Positions 1 to 8,377 of a DNA stretch of 64,000 bases are shown here, in pieces. Under the pieces are notes generated by a model, which searched no databases, was not told the origin of the DNA, and saw only the letters and a list, made by a program, of their open reading frames with translations. The position numbers were made by a program, and so were the translations under genes. Each line of letters begins with the position of its first letter. Position 1 is the stretch's first letter. This stretch comes from UBA6107 sp964533735 (GTDB lineage Bacteria; Chloroflexota; Anaerolineae; Anaerolineales; Anaerolineaceae). The stretch lies in assembly GCA_964533735.1 (NCBI GenBank), contig CAZHMD010000001.1, positions 1 through 64,000 of the forward strand, read 5' to 3'.

Positions 1-1
1 G

Positions 2-496
2 TCGGATGCGGATCTGCTCTCGCAAACAACCATCATTGACTGTGCGCCAACGAAAATAACAGGTTATCCATCGATTAAAATTGTGAATCCGGACCCATTG
101 AAAGAGAAACGTTTGATCCAATCCTACATTCGAGATCCACAAGGAGCTTTTCGAAAGTTGATGATCATCTTACGCAGGATACCCTCAGCCTTGTTTCCCT
201 TACTTTATGTACAAAAAATTCTGCGGGATGTTGTTGCCAGGAATTCCAGCAGTATGCTACTTGAAGGAATGATCTATCTCTCCAATTCTTGGTCACAAAT
301 GGGATCTGGCCTTTTCAACGAAAACGCGCAAAAGAATCTACAAATCGCTATGGACTTGGCGATCACCCAATCTTTATTACTCCCAAACAGTGAAAGAATA
401 ACGAATTCGAATAACCTTCGATATAAACTACAAAGTATTGTGGGCAATCAATATCCCCTTGCGGTGAACTTGCTAAGTCAGCTCGCGCCAGCTTAG
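2..496 (+). CDS. C-terminal part of an unrecognised protein (5' end outside window)
   Basis: The reading frame is open from base 2, so the gene starts before the window. A GTG at 83 is an internal codon rather than a convincing start: no ribosome site precedes it and coding sequence continues upstream through residues reading SDADLLSQTTIIDC. About 164 residues are visible, mostly helical, with no motif, signal peptide or clear membrane segment that I can name. The gene ends just before a strong bidirectional terminator hairpin. I do not recognise the family. Confidence 0.6.
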   Translation, partial: SDADLLSQTTIIDCAPTKITGYPSIKIVNPDPLKEKRLIQSYIRDPQGAFRKLMIILRRIPSALFPLLYVQKILRDVVARNSSSMLLEGMIYLSNSWSQMGSGLFNENAQKNLQIAMDLAITQSLLLPNSERITNSNNLRYKLQSIVGNQYPLAVNLLSQLAPA

Positions 497-536
497 GCAT
501 TTTTGCTAGCTCAGGAGCACGTGAAACAGCGCTTAC

Positions 537-582
537 AAAAAGTCTCCGCCTTCCTGTATTAGACACATAACGGAGACTTTTT
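537..582. terminator. Bidirectional intrinsic terminator
   Basis: Perfect 12-bp arms AAAAAGTCTCCG (537-548) and CGGAGACTTTTT (571-582) flank a 22-nt loop. The A run on one side and T run on the other let it work on either strand. It closes the left-edge gene. Confidence 0.85.
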
Positions 583-604
583 ACGAACCAAAGAATCCCT
601 CTAA

Positions 605-880
605 CAAGTCTCGAATCCAACCACTAGTATTGATTACAGTCGCTGGAAAGTGACCGAACAATTCATGTTGGCAGGATATGCAGTGGTCCGATCCTTCGTT
701 CTGCTTTCAGCGTTAGCCAGGCACTCCGAGTGCCTCTGTCAAATGGTTGTCCATTTGGTCTATGGAACGGATGGCCCGCCTATAACAATCATCTTGGATG
801 GAGATGATATGTTCACATCCATTTTCCTAGAGAACGAACCCGAACGCAGCATTTGCGCAGACCGCCGATGCAAACCATGA
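605..880 (+). pseudogene. Decayed paralogue of the Cys-rich 122-residue protein at 3276-3644
   Basis: The frame 605-880 matches the intact gene downstream: GPPIT, LDG, CQMVV and LVY are all shared in the same order. The copy has no ATG and no ribosome site before the homologous region (a GTG at 650 is the only candidate). It has lost most of the CEC-x4-CDC cluster, keeping only ECLC, and its tail diverges after the conserved core. I read it as a remnant of a duplication. It could still be a short expressed protein from GTG 650 (76 residues). Confidence 0.6.
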
Positions 881-949
881 AAGCAGCTACGATGAATCGA
901 CTGGCATTGAAATCCAACATGACATTTGACTACAATTAGGATGACATTA

Positions 950-961
950 GGCATAATTGCC
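950..961. promoter_or_regulatory. Candidate copper-responsive operator GGCATAATTGCC
   Basis: The 12-mer GGCATAATTGCC (arms GGCA/TGCC) lies about 95 bp upstream of the multicopper oxidase start. It is followed at 966-974 by TGGTATAAG, an extended -10-like sequence. The identical 12-mer occurs at 22121-22132 between the second copper ATPase and the divergent CopZ/cupredoxin genes. Its sharing by two copper loci suggests a common regulator site. No regulator of a known copper family is encoded beside it. Confidence 0.5.
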
Positions 962-1055
962 CACTTGGTATAAGCAATTGTGCGCTTCTCTTATCGGGCC
1001 AATTCGTCTACCCTTGGGAAATGAATCACATTAGTAATTTCCAAGGAGGGAACTC

Positions 1056-2117
1056 TTGAAAAGACCGCTATCCTTTTTGTCATTTATCATCGCAGGGATT
1101 TTCCTGTTGGCCGCTTGCGCTCCTAGTTCCAGCTCAACGATGGGTACGGGAAATTTGTTGAATACCACTCCTACCCCAGGCGCTATGGTAGCCTCACCAG
1201 GAAGTTCTCATATGATGCAGCCCATCACAGGGGTGAATGTTCAGAAAGCAACTGAAACCGAAGGCGGACAACCACTGACCTACCGTATGGATGGAAACGT
1301 CAAGGTATTCGATTTGACCGCCAAACCGGTTATCTGGCCCATCACTAAAGAAATTTCAGTCACCGCCTGGACCTACAATGGAACTGTACCCGGATCAATG
1401 ATCCGCGTGACGGAAGGCGATTCAGTTCGAATCATCGTTAAGAATGAGCTTCCTGAACCCACAACCATTCATTGGCACGGCATCGCTGTTCCGAATGCTA
1501 TGGATGGGATACCGGACGTTACTCAAAAACCAATTCAACCGGGGGAGACATTTACATACGAATTTATCGCCCAGCCTGCAGGCACATACATGTATCACTC
1601 ACATTATGAGGGTGACGTTCAGGTTTCGGCAGGGCTGTACGCGCCGTTCATTATTGACCCCAAAGAAGCAGAAGTACGGAAACCGGATGTGGATGTCGAT
1701 TTGATGATTTCCGAATGGTTGGTTAAGGATGGAAACACTTATGCTGCCATGCCAATGGCGGGTATGGAGCCCAATTATTTCACCATCAACGGGAAGTCTT
1801 TTCCAGACACTGAGACGATCAATGTCAAGAAGGGTCAGCTCGTCCGTTTGCGCCTGATGGGGATTGGACAGTTTGTTCATCCCATTCACTTACATGGGGT
1901 CCCCTTCAAAATTGTTGCAACGGATGGCCATCCGGTTCCAGAAGCTGCCCAATTGACTAAAGACACTGTGCTGGTTTCACCGGGCGAGCGGTACGACATT
2001 GAGTTTGTCGCCACGGAAACCGGGCAATGGATGTTGCATTGCCATATTTTGCACCATACCACCAACGATAACGTGGAACCTGGTGGATTGATGCTGATGA
2101 TTAACATTACTGATTGA
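1056..2117 (+). CDS. Two-domain multicopper oxidase, lipoprotein
   Basis: Probable outward-facing copper oxidase of the two-domain laccase type, likely oxidising Cu(I) or another metal or organic donor. The 353-residue protein begins at TTG 1056, five bases after AAGGAGGG. A lipoprotein signal with Cys21 (LLAAC) is followed by a Met/Ser/Thr-rich linker. All four copper motifs are visible: HWHG (139-142), HSH (181-183), HPIHLHG (275-281) and HCHILHH (328-334). The type 1 Cys (C329) is in the second domain. An insert of several residues follows the last motif before PGGLMLMI, so the axial ligand is probably Leu rather than Met. It is followed at once by a YtkA-like lipoprotein gene, which suggests an operon. 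Confidence 0.9.
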   Translation: MKRPLSFLSFIIAGIFLLAACAPSSSSTMGTGNLLNTTPTPGAMVASPGSSHMMQPITGVNVQKATETEGGQPLTYRMDGNVKVFDLTAKPVIWPITKEISVTAWTYNGTVPGSMIRVTEGDSVRIIVKNELPEPTTIHWHGIAVPNAMDGIPDVTQKPIQPGETFTYEFIAQPAGTYMYHSHYEGDVQVSAGLYAPFIIDPKEAEVRKPDVDVDLMISEWLVKDGNTYAAMPMAGMEPNYFTINGKSFPDTETINVKKGQLVRLRLMGIGQFVHPIHLHGVPFKIVATDGHPVPEAAQLTKDTVLVSPGERYDIEFVATETGQWMLHCHILHHTTNDNVEPGGLMLMINITD

Positions 2118-2131
2118 GAGAGGAGAAAAAC

Positions 2132-2518
2132 ATGAAACCGCGATTAATTGTGATTGTTGTAATCTCAATCCTGGCAGCACTGCTGGCAGGATGTGCTGCC
2201 CAAACGGAGGAGGAAGCAACCGTCTCGGTTAAGTTCACCCTCGAAACCAACCCTGCTCCACCGGTCACAGGGAAAAATGAAATCATCCTGAAGCTTCAAG
2301 ATCAAGATGGAAAACCTCTAACCGGGGCGACTGTGGATGTCAGCGCCGATCACACCGACATGACTGGAATGACAATGAGCGGCTCAGCGACAGAACAAGA
2401 AGGTGGCAAGTATGCGATCACCGCAGATTTCAGCATGTCGGGAACATGGAAAATTACCGCCTATGTTCGAAAAGATGGTCTAGATGTGAAAAAGGATTTT
2501 GAGCTGAAGATTCCATGA
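2132..2518 (+). CDS. YtkA/FixH-like lipoprotein
   Basis: A 128-residue secreted lipoprotein with signal peptide and lipobox LLAGC. The mature part is a small beta-sandwich of the YtkA-like type, with the characteristic Met/His-rich stretch HTDMTGMTMSG and the ending GTWKITAYVRKDG. YtkA-like domains often accompany copper oxidases and copper-delivery proteins, so a periplasmic or surface copper-binding role is likely but inferred. ATG 2132 is preferred to the upstream frame start at 2114 because AGAGGAG precedes it. It lies 14 bases after the oxidase stop and presumably shares its transcript. Confidence 0.75.
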   Translation: MKPRLIVIVVISILAALLAGCAAQTEEEATVSVKFTLETNPAPPVTGKNEIILKLQDQDGKPLTGATVDVSADHTDMTGMTMSGSATEQEGGKYAITADFSMSGTWKITAYVRKDGLDVKKDFELKIP

Positions 2519-2900
2519 TCCTCCTGATGTTTTAGGTTCTGGGGCGCGTTCATTTTGCGGACGCGCCCCAGAATTGAGATAATTAGTAATGACCTAATCT
2601 AATCGATTCTCCTCTATCTCAATAAAAAAAATCCAACCAATTTTTTATTTGGTTCAATAATGTCATATTCCATCGGCAAGATCCAACCATTCTTACTACC
2701 ATTCAGCGAAAAAATTTCTCAATCCAGAACCCATCAAAATAAATTACACAAAATACTTGCGCCTCAATTTCCTCAAGCCAGTGCTTGTGTTAATGGCCTA
2801 AATTCATAATAGGCCTTTTTGCTGATATATAAACCCGCTGAACAGCGCTTTTAGCTATGTTTTTTTCCCGTTATAGTGAATGCTGCAAAGGAGGCATAGA
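2519..2900 (+). other. 382-bp intergenic stretch with a gene fragment and a second hairpin
   Basis: Besides the hairpin at 2537-2573, bases about 2642-2687 match the interior of the DUF2085-type gene at 3867-3912, including TTTTTTATTTGGTTCAA and CATATTCCATCG. Translated, the fragment gives FLFGS...SYSI..IQ, as in the intact protein. It is a remnant with no start or flanking homology. A hairpin GGCCTA (2795-2800)/TAGGCC (2810-2815) followed by five T residues is a possible terminator. The rest shows nothing recognisable. Confidence 0.6.
2537..2573. terminator. Terminator-like hairpin after the oxidase operon
   Basis: Perfect 13-bp arms TTCTGGGGCGCGT (2537-2549) and ACGCGCCCCAGAA (2561-2573) with an 11-nt loop. 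The stem is GC-rich but no T run follows, so termination may be imperfect or need a factor. Confidence 0.7.
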
Positions 2901-3194
2901 ATGAATTTTTATACACCAGTAAAGAATTCTCGTTTTCTTAAGCTTGCGCTTGTGGTACTTGTTGGATTAATCGTGGCGTTGGTTGCGATTTTTGTTTTCG
3001 AGGTAAAGCCAAGCTTAGTTCTGAATTATGGGTTGATTGTGGCCATGATTGGTAGTCATTTCTTTATGCATTCGGGGCACGCTAATCACGATGGCCAACA
3101 CAATCAAACCACCCAGGTGTCCCCATCCTCCCAATTAAGCATGGTGCCGATCGAAAATGACGACTCTCAAAAAAGAAATCACGGTTGCCATTAA
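2901..3194 (+). CDS. Small His-rich membrane protein, DUF2933-like
   Basis: A 97-residue protein with two hydrophobic segments (about residues 12-32 and 38-54). A His-rich tail follows: HFFMHSGHANHDGQH, then a terminal HGCH. This layout resembles DUF2933 proteins, which carry an H-x-FMH-x-GH motif after a membrane segment and are common in metal-resistance loci. Metal binding by the tail is inferred. ATG 2901 follows AAAGGAGG with good spacing, so the upstream in-frame start at 2880 is rejected. It lies between the oxidase operon and the Cys-rich/DUF2085 gene pair. Confidence 0.65.
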   Translation: MNFYTPVKNSRFLKLALVVLVGLIVALVAIFVFEVKPSLVLNYGLIVAMIGSHFFMHSGHANHDGQHNQTTQVSPSSQLSMVPIENDDSQKRNHGCH

Positions 3195-3275
3195 TTCACA
3201 AATTGCCCTAATGATAATTAACTGTGCGACGCAGCTCAGATCAAAGCAAATCTCCTCCATTCAAGGAGAGTAGAT

Positions 3276-3644
3276 ATGTACGCCGGGAATGAACCATTAT
3301 TTGTGTTACCCGAGCATACCGATTTTGTGGAATTGCAGATTACCTCAGTATTGAGATCTGCAGGTTATCTTGTAATAAAGTCCTTTGATTTACATTCAGC
3401 TACCCAGACTTATAAGGATTGTGAATGTGCTACAAACTCATGTGATTGCCAGATGGTTGTGTTGTTGGTTTACGCTCCTCAAGGACCTCCGATCACACTT
3501 ATGTTGGATGGAAATGAATGCGAAACTGCCGTGTATCTCGTCAACGATTCAAGTCAAAATGCAAATTCTGTTACGGTTCAAAACATAACTCAACAATTGC
3601 CAGATACCTTATTGGCATGTAACCCACTTGATTCATTAAGGTGA
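3276..3644 (+). CDS. Uncharacterised Cys-rich protein (CEC-x4-CDC), intact paralogue
   Basis: A 122-residue soluble protein from ATG 3276, preceded by AAGGAGAG. It carries the cluster C49-E-C51...C56-D-C58, plus C82 and C115. The conserved core is GY-x-V...SF-x-L-x-SA, then CQMVV-x-LVY, GPPIT and LDG. The paired Cys suggest soft-metal binding, perhaps Cu(I) given the neighbourhood, but no known family is recognised. A decayed paralogue lies at 605-880. Only seven bases separate it from the DUF2085-type membrane gene, so the two are probably co-expressed. Confidence 0.65.
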   Translation: MYAGNEPLFVLPEHTDFVELQITSVLRSAGYLVIKSFDLHSATQTYKDCECATNSCDCQMVVLLVYAPQGPPITLMLDGNECETAVYLVNDSSQNANSVTVQNITQQLPDTLLACNPLDSLR

Positions 3645-3651
3645 AGAAATT

Positions 3652-4500
3652 ATGACGGTTCTCGTTGATAGTCCTCGGGATGACCCCATAAAAAATCAGG
3701 CAACTCTTTGGTTATCACAACATTGGCTATTAGTCGTCAATACCGTAGCAGGAATACTAGTAATTCTTCCATTTCTTGCACCAGTATTTATGTCTATTGG
3801 GTGGATTATTCCAGCAAAGGGGATTTACTGGGTGTATTCCTATCTCTGTCACCAGCTGCCAGAACGCTCGTATTTTTTATTTGGTTCAAAGGTTTCATAT
3901 TCCATCGTCGAGATCCAATCCGTGTGGAAGAACACGACTGATATTGCAGTCCTCCGCCAATTTGTGGGAAATTCGCAAATGGGTTGGAAGGTTGCCTGGT
4001 CCGACCGTATGGTATCGATGAATACCAGCCTTTGGGTATTTGGAATCATTTGGAGTTTCTTCAGAAAAAAGGTCAAACAATTGCCGTGGTGGGGAGTCTT
4101 TTTACTAATACTTCCAATGGCGGTTGACGGTACGACACACCTCATAAGTGATTTTGCAGGCATCGGGCAAGGATTCCGGGATACGAACACCTGGTTAGCG
4201 GTAATCACTAATAATACTCTTCTGCCTAACTTTTATTCTGGTGATGCCTGGGGTTCCTTCAATGCCTGGATGCGTCTTATAACTGGTGTTTTGTTTGGAT
4301 TGGGAATCGTATGGTTTGGCTTCCCGTTTCTAGATGAAAATTTCAGAAATATTAACCAGGCTATCCATGATAAATTCCGTTATCACCAATTGTTAATCGC
4401 TGGAAAAGAAAGCCTGCAAAACCTACGATTTGTTCCAGAAAAGGAAAATGGTAAAAATATTATGACTAATGATGGAAATGGAGAGTATATTAACCCATGA
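3652..4500 (+). CDS. DUF2085-type membrane protein
   Basis: A 282-residue membrane protein with several hydrophobic segments (around residues 27-55, 120-135, 143-165 and 200-225). It carries the signature YLCHQLPERSYFLFG and the later PMAVDGTTH, which are typical of DUF2085 proteins. The Cys pair usually found between these motifs (CxRCTG) is not visible here; the region instead reads SQMGWKVAWSDRMVSMN. The molecular function of the family is unknown to me. Its stop overlaps the start of the response regulator (ATGA), giving translational coupling. A role in sensing for that regulator is possible but untested. Confidence 0.7.
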   Translation: MTVLVDSPRDDPIKNQATLWLSQHWLLVVNTVAGILVILPFLAPVFMSIGWIIPAKGIYWVYSYLCHQLPERSYFLFGSKVSYSIVEIQSVWKNTTDIAVLRQFVGNSQMGWKVAWSDRMVSMNTSLWVFGIIWSFFRKKVKQLPWWGVFLLILPMAVDGTTHLISDFAGIGQGFRDTNTWLAVITNNTLLPNFYSGDAWGSFNAWMRLITGVLFGLGIVWFGFPFLDENFRNINQAIHDKFRYHQLLIAGKESLQNLRFVPEKENGKNIMTNDGNGEYINP

Positions 4501-5207
4501 TAGAGCCCAAGAAGATCATTCAAGTTATTCTGGCTGATGATCATGCCATTGTTCGTGCAGGCATCCGTCAGTTCTTGGAACAAGCAGGTGATATACAAGT
4601 GATTGGCGAAGCGTCTGACGGCGAAATTGCAATCGATATGATTTCGCAAATGGTTCCTGACGTGGCGGTGTTGGATATTCAAATGCCAAAAGCTACAGGA
4701 ATTGATGTATCGCGTGAAATTCGTGCGCGTCGATTACCTATAGGGGTGCTCATTCTTACGTCTTATGATGACGATCCTTACATCTCTGCAGTTCTCAAAA
4801 CAGGCGCCAACGGATATGTTCTGAAAACTGCCTCACCAGAAGAAATCATCGGCGCTGTCCGAGAAGTGAATCAGGGTAAATCTGTTTTGGATACAACAAT
4901 TTTACCAAAAGTATTAGCTCAGTTATCTCACATAAACAAGCTACCAGTAGTAGATACTCTAACAGATCGTGAGATTCAAATTCTTTCCCTTGTCGCCAAA
5001 GGATTGACCAATAAGGTCGTAGGAATTAATTTAAAAATCAGTGACCGCACGGTTCAAGGACATATTGCCCGAATTTTCGAAAAACTACAAACCGGTAGCA
5101 GAACTGAGGCTGTGATGCGGGGATTATCAATGGGATTAATCCAAATCCCGGAAGAACCAAAGGAGGAGTATGTTTCCCTGGGTTTTTTTAACGGTAAGCA
5201 TTCGTAA
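4497..5207 (+). CDS. NarL/FixJ-type response regulator
   Basis: A 236-residue two-domain regulator. The receiver domain (about 8-125) has the acidic pair D14/D15, the probable phosphoacceptor D60 (VAVLDIQMP) and the conserved LK of GYVLK. The LuxR-type helix-turn-helix (about 155-215) contains LTDREIQILSLVAKGLTNK and ISDRTVQGHIARIFEKL. The start overlaps the preceding membrane gene by four bases. No histidine kinase gene is present within at least 4 kb on either side, so the kinase is elsewhere or the signal comes by another route. Downstream is the first copper ATPase. Confidence 0.9.
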   Translation: MIEPKKIIQVILADDHAIVRAGIRQFLEQAGDIQVIGEASDGEIAIDMISQMVPDVAVLDIQMPKATGIDVSREIRARRLPIGVLILTSYDDDPYISAVLKTGANGYVLKTASPEEIIGAVREVNQGKSVLDTTILPKVLAQLSHINKLPVVDTLTDREIQILSLVAKGLTNKVVGINLKISDRTVQGHIARIFEKLQTGSRTEAVMRGLSMGLIQIPEEPKEEYVSLGFFNGKHS

Positions 5208-5385
5208 TCTACAAATCTAGCAGTCCTCAAAATTTCTATACGTAAGATATACATATAAGATATTTAGCCAAAAATTATGAGGTTTAAAGCCTATTATTAA
5301 CCTCGCTAATTAGCCCATATACATCCTTGTCCCGAGTGATATGATGAACTTATGATTATGCAGATTAGTTAATGCGAGGTGATAT

Positions 5386-8043
5386 ATGGTTAAAGATCCA
5401 GTATGCGGAATGAACATAGAACAGAATGCGTCATTTGACTCCCGGGAACATATGGGGCAGCGGTTTTATTTTTGCTCGGAAGATTGTGTAAAAAAATTTG
5501 ATGCAAATCCTCATCAATATGTGAATATGGAAATCGAGTCGGTAGGCTCTGCGAATACGGGCTTCAATCCTGAAGTTAAATTATTACAGGTAGAACTTCC
5601 CATTCTTGACCTTGCTAAAGATGGGCAACCGGGTGGTGAGTTGATCCGTTTAGCTCTCGAAAAGATTCCCGGTGTGACGAGGATTATCCCGAACTCTACG
5701 GGTGGATTAGTCGTGGTGGAGTACGCCTCCAAATCGATTCAACTTTTGGATATCATTAATGCAATTAAAAAAACTGGTTACCAAGTAGGTGGTGCTCAAA
5801 AAAGGATCGGCATAGAGAATATCCGCTGTGCTTCCTGCGTGGGGTTTATTGAAGATGAGCTTAAATCTGCCCCAGGTGTGTTAAATGCCTCTGTCAATTT
5901 GGCAACCCAGGAAGCGACTGTGAATTATCTGCCAGAGCATACATCACTCAAACAGTTGAATAACGCTATCGAATCTTGGGGCTATAAAACCCGTCCTGCC
6001 CTTAGTGAAGAACCTGTTGACCAACAGCAAGCTGCTCATGAAAAAGAATACAAGAAGTTGATGAAACGCTTTTGGTTTGCCGCTATAGTCTCTATCCCTG
6101 TTTTGATCACCGCGTATCCAAAATTCCTTCCAATTGTAAAAGATTGGTCAATGGAAACTCTGCGATTGTCCTGGTTTGGAGCAGCCCTGATAACCATACC
6201 CGTTTTGCTTTGGTCAGGAATTGATTTCTTTACCGGAGCCTGGGCAGCTTTAAAGCACCGTGCAGCGAATATGAATACCTTAATTGCATTAGGCACTGGC
6301 GCAGCCTGGCTTTATTCCACCGTAGCTATTATTTTCCCCGGCATCTTCCCAGAAGGGACATCAGAACCTTTCTATGATGTGGTGGCGGTAGTCATCGCAC
6401 TTGTTGTTCTTGGTCAGGCCTTGGAATTACGCGCTAAGGGCCGGACTAGCGAAGCAATCAAGAAACTTATGGGTTTGCAAGCCAAGACTGCCCGAGTCAT
6501 ACGAAATAATGTGGAAATGGATATTCCAGTTGAAGAGGTCCTGGTCGGAGATGTTGTCCAAGTACGTCCGGGAGAGAAGATCCCGGTGGATGGCGTAATC
6601 CTTGAAGGTAGCTCAGCAGTTGATGAATCCATGCTGACCGGTGAGAGCATGCCAGAGTCAAAGAAGGTCGGCGATGAGGTTATCGGCGCAACTCTTAATA
6701 AGACCGGGGCATTCAAGTTCCGAACCACAAAGGTTGGTAAAGACACTGCCCTGGCACAGATCGTCAAGATGGTGCAGGATGCTCAGAACAGTAAAGCGCC
6801 TATTGCGCGTTTGGCGGACACCATTTCTGGATTCTTTGTTCCCATTGTGATGATCCTTGCTATTGCCACATTCATAATTTGGTTTAATTTTGGTCCCCAA
6901 CCGCAACTTGTCTATGGATTAGTGACAGCAGTATCTGTGTTAATCATCGCCTGCCCGTGTGCCCTCGGGTTGGCAACCCCCATGAGTTTGATGGTAGGGA
7001 TTGGCAAGGGCGCTGAAAATGGAATCCTTATTCGCTCCGGCGAAGCCTTGCAGACTGCCCAGGCTATCAAGACCGTCGTTCTTGATAAGACCGGCACGAT
7101 TACCAAGGGAAAACCTGAATTAACCGATATCGTTCTTGCCGATCAACCATCCGTGACAAGCGAAGAACTTTTGAGATTAGCCGCTTCCGTTGAATCTGTC
7201 AGCGAACACCCTCTTGCCGAGGCTATCATCGAAGAAGCCAGAGCGAAAGGGTTGTCCCTGGGAAAACCGGAAGCGTTCGAAGCTATCCCTGGTCATGGCG
7301 TAACAGCCACAGTGGATGGTCGGCAGGTCTCTCTCGGTAATTTGAAGATGATGAAGCAAAAAAATATCGCTCTAGGCGATCTTGAAACGAAGTCTGACGC
7401 GCTTGCCAATGATGGAAAAACACCCATGTTTGCCGCTATTGATGGTAAAGCAGCAGGCATTATCGCAGTAGCCGATACTGTAAAGGAAGATTCCAAAGAA
7501 GCCATTGCAGTTTTGCATAAAATGGGTATCGAGGTTGTAATGATCACTGGAGATAATCGCCGAACGGCTGAAGCGATCGCCAGGTTGGTCGGTGTTGATC
7601 GGGTCCTGGCAGAAGTACTGCCAGAAGATAAAGCTCACAATATTCAACTTTTACAGGCAGAAGGCAAAAAAGTAGCAATGGTCGGTGACGGTATAAATGA
7701 TGCCCCGGCACTGGCGCAGGCAGATGTCGGACTGGCGATTGGCACCGGCACTGATGTGGCTATCGAAGCTGCTGACATCACCCTCATCAAGGGCAGCCTC
7801 AAAGGTGTGGTTACTGCTATCGAAGTCAGTAGGGCTACCATGCGTAATATTAAGCAGAATCTGGTGGGTGCTTTTATCTATAACATATTGGGGGTTCCCA
7901 TTGCGATGGGCGTCTTATACCCGTTCTTCGGATTACTTCTCAGCCCCTTACTCGCCGGTGCTGCAATGGCTTTCTCGTCTGTAACTGTCGTTGGTAACGC
8001 CAACAGGTTGCGAAGTTTTCGCCCGAAGTTCAGCGTGAAATGA
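5386..8043 (+). CDS. copA: Copper-exporting P1B-type ATPase with N-terminal YHS domain
   Basis: An 885-residue Cu+ efflux ATPase. The N-terminus is a YHS domain (residues 1-47: DPVCGM, then YFCSEDC with C7, C30 and C34). Next is an HMA-like fold without Cys (about 66-135), then a true HMA domain with C148-A-S-C151. The transport core has TGES, C523-P-C525, DKTGT with phosphorylated D567, SEHPL, and GDGINDAPAL. The fused YHS and degenerate HMA domains probably help metal acquisition. It is followed after a few bases by a thioredoxin-like gene and a cupredoxin gene, likely one operon. The ATG at 5386 follows AGGTGAT. Confidence 0.93.
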   Translation: MVKDPVCGMNIEQNASFDSREHMGQRFYFCSEDCVKKFDANPHQYVNMEIESVGSANTGFNPEVKLLQVELPILDLAKDGQPGGELIRLALEKIPGVTRIIPNSTGGLVVVEYASKSIQLLDIINAIKKTGYQVGGAQKRIGIENIRCASCVGFIEDELKSAPGVLNASVNLATQEATVNYLPEHTSLKQLNNAIESWGYKTRPALSEEPVDQQQAAHEKEYKKLMKRFWFAAIVSIPVLITAYPKFLPIVKDWSMETLRLSWFGAALITIPVLLWSGIDFFTGAWAALKHRAANMNTLIALGTGAAWLYSTVAIIFPGIFPEGTSEPFYDVVAVVIALVVLGQALELRAKGRTSEAIKKLMGLQAKTARVIRNNVEMDIPVEEVLVGDVVQVRPGEKIPVDGVILEGSSAVDESMLTGESMPESKKVGDEVIGATLNKTGAFKFRTTKVGKDTALAQIVKMVQDAQNSKAPIARLADTISGFFVPIVMILAIATFIIWFNFGPQPQLVYGLVTAVSVLIIACPCALGLATPMSLMVGIGKGAENGILIRSGEALQTAQAIKTVVLDKTGTITKGKPELTDIVLADQPSVTSEELLRLAASVESVSEHPLAEAIIEEARAKGLSLGKPEAFEAIPGHGVTATVDGRQVSLGNLKMMKQKNIALGDLETKSDALANDGKTPMFAAIDGKAAGIIAVADTVKEDSKEAIAVLHKMGIEVVMITGDNRRTAEAIARLVGVDRVLAEVLPEDKAHNIQLLQAEGKKVAMVGDGINDAPALAQADVGLAIGTGTDVAIEAADITLIKGSLKGVVTAIEVSRATMRNIKQNLVGAFIYNILGVPIAMGVLYPFFGLLLSPLLAGAAMAFSSVTVVGNANRLRSFRPKFSVK

Positions 8044-8050
8044 GGTGACT

Positions 8051-8377
8051 ATGGAAATCAAATTGCTTTACTTTGATGGATGTCCATCCTGGCAGAATGC
8101 ACTAACCAGTTTGCAAAGGATCATAAAAGATGAAGGTTTGGATTTCCCCGTAAACCTGATTGAGGTGAAATCAGACAAGGAAGCAATAACAGTTAAGTTC
8201 CAGGGCTCACCTTCTTTCCAAGTCAATGGTCAAGATTTATGGCCTGAGGACCGAGATAGCTACTCGAAGTGCTGCCGAATCTACAATACTCCTCAAGGAC
8301 TAATAGGTTGGCCGACTGATAGTATGCTTCGGCAGAGATTACTTGAATTAAAAAAAGAAATGGATCAATCGAAATGA
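8051..8377 (+). CDS. Thioredoxin-like small protein
   Basis: A 108-residue cytosolic protein. It opens with a short beta strand and LLYFDGCPSWQNA, and later has FQGSPSFQVNGQDLWPE and CCRIY-x-TPQGL-x-G-x-PT. This pattern matches small thioredoxin-fold proteins often annotated near mercury or other metal genes. A single Cys in GCPSW replaces the usual CxxC, so classical disulphide exchange is unlikely. I chose ATG 8051 over the GTG two codons upstream because AGGTG sits just before it. Its stop overlaps the next start as ATGA. The function is not established. Confidence 0.7.
   Translation: MEIKLLYFDGCPSWQNALTSLQRIIKDEGLDFPVNLIEVKSDKEAITVKFQGSPSFQVNGQDLWPEDRDSYSKCCRIYNTPQGLIGWPTDSMLRQRLLELKKEMDQSK

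Noticed and set aside
1444..1704. 86-codon frame inside the multicopper oxidase
   Set aside because: It is a shadow in another frame of a gene with all copper motifs intact.
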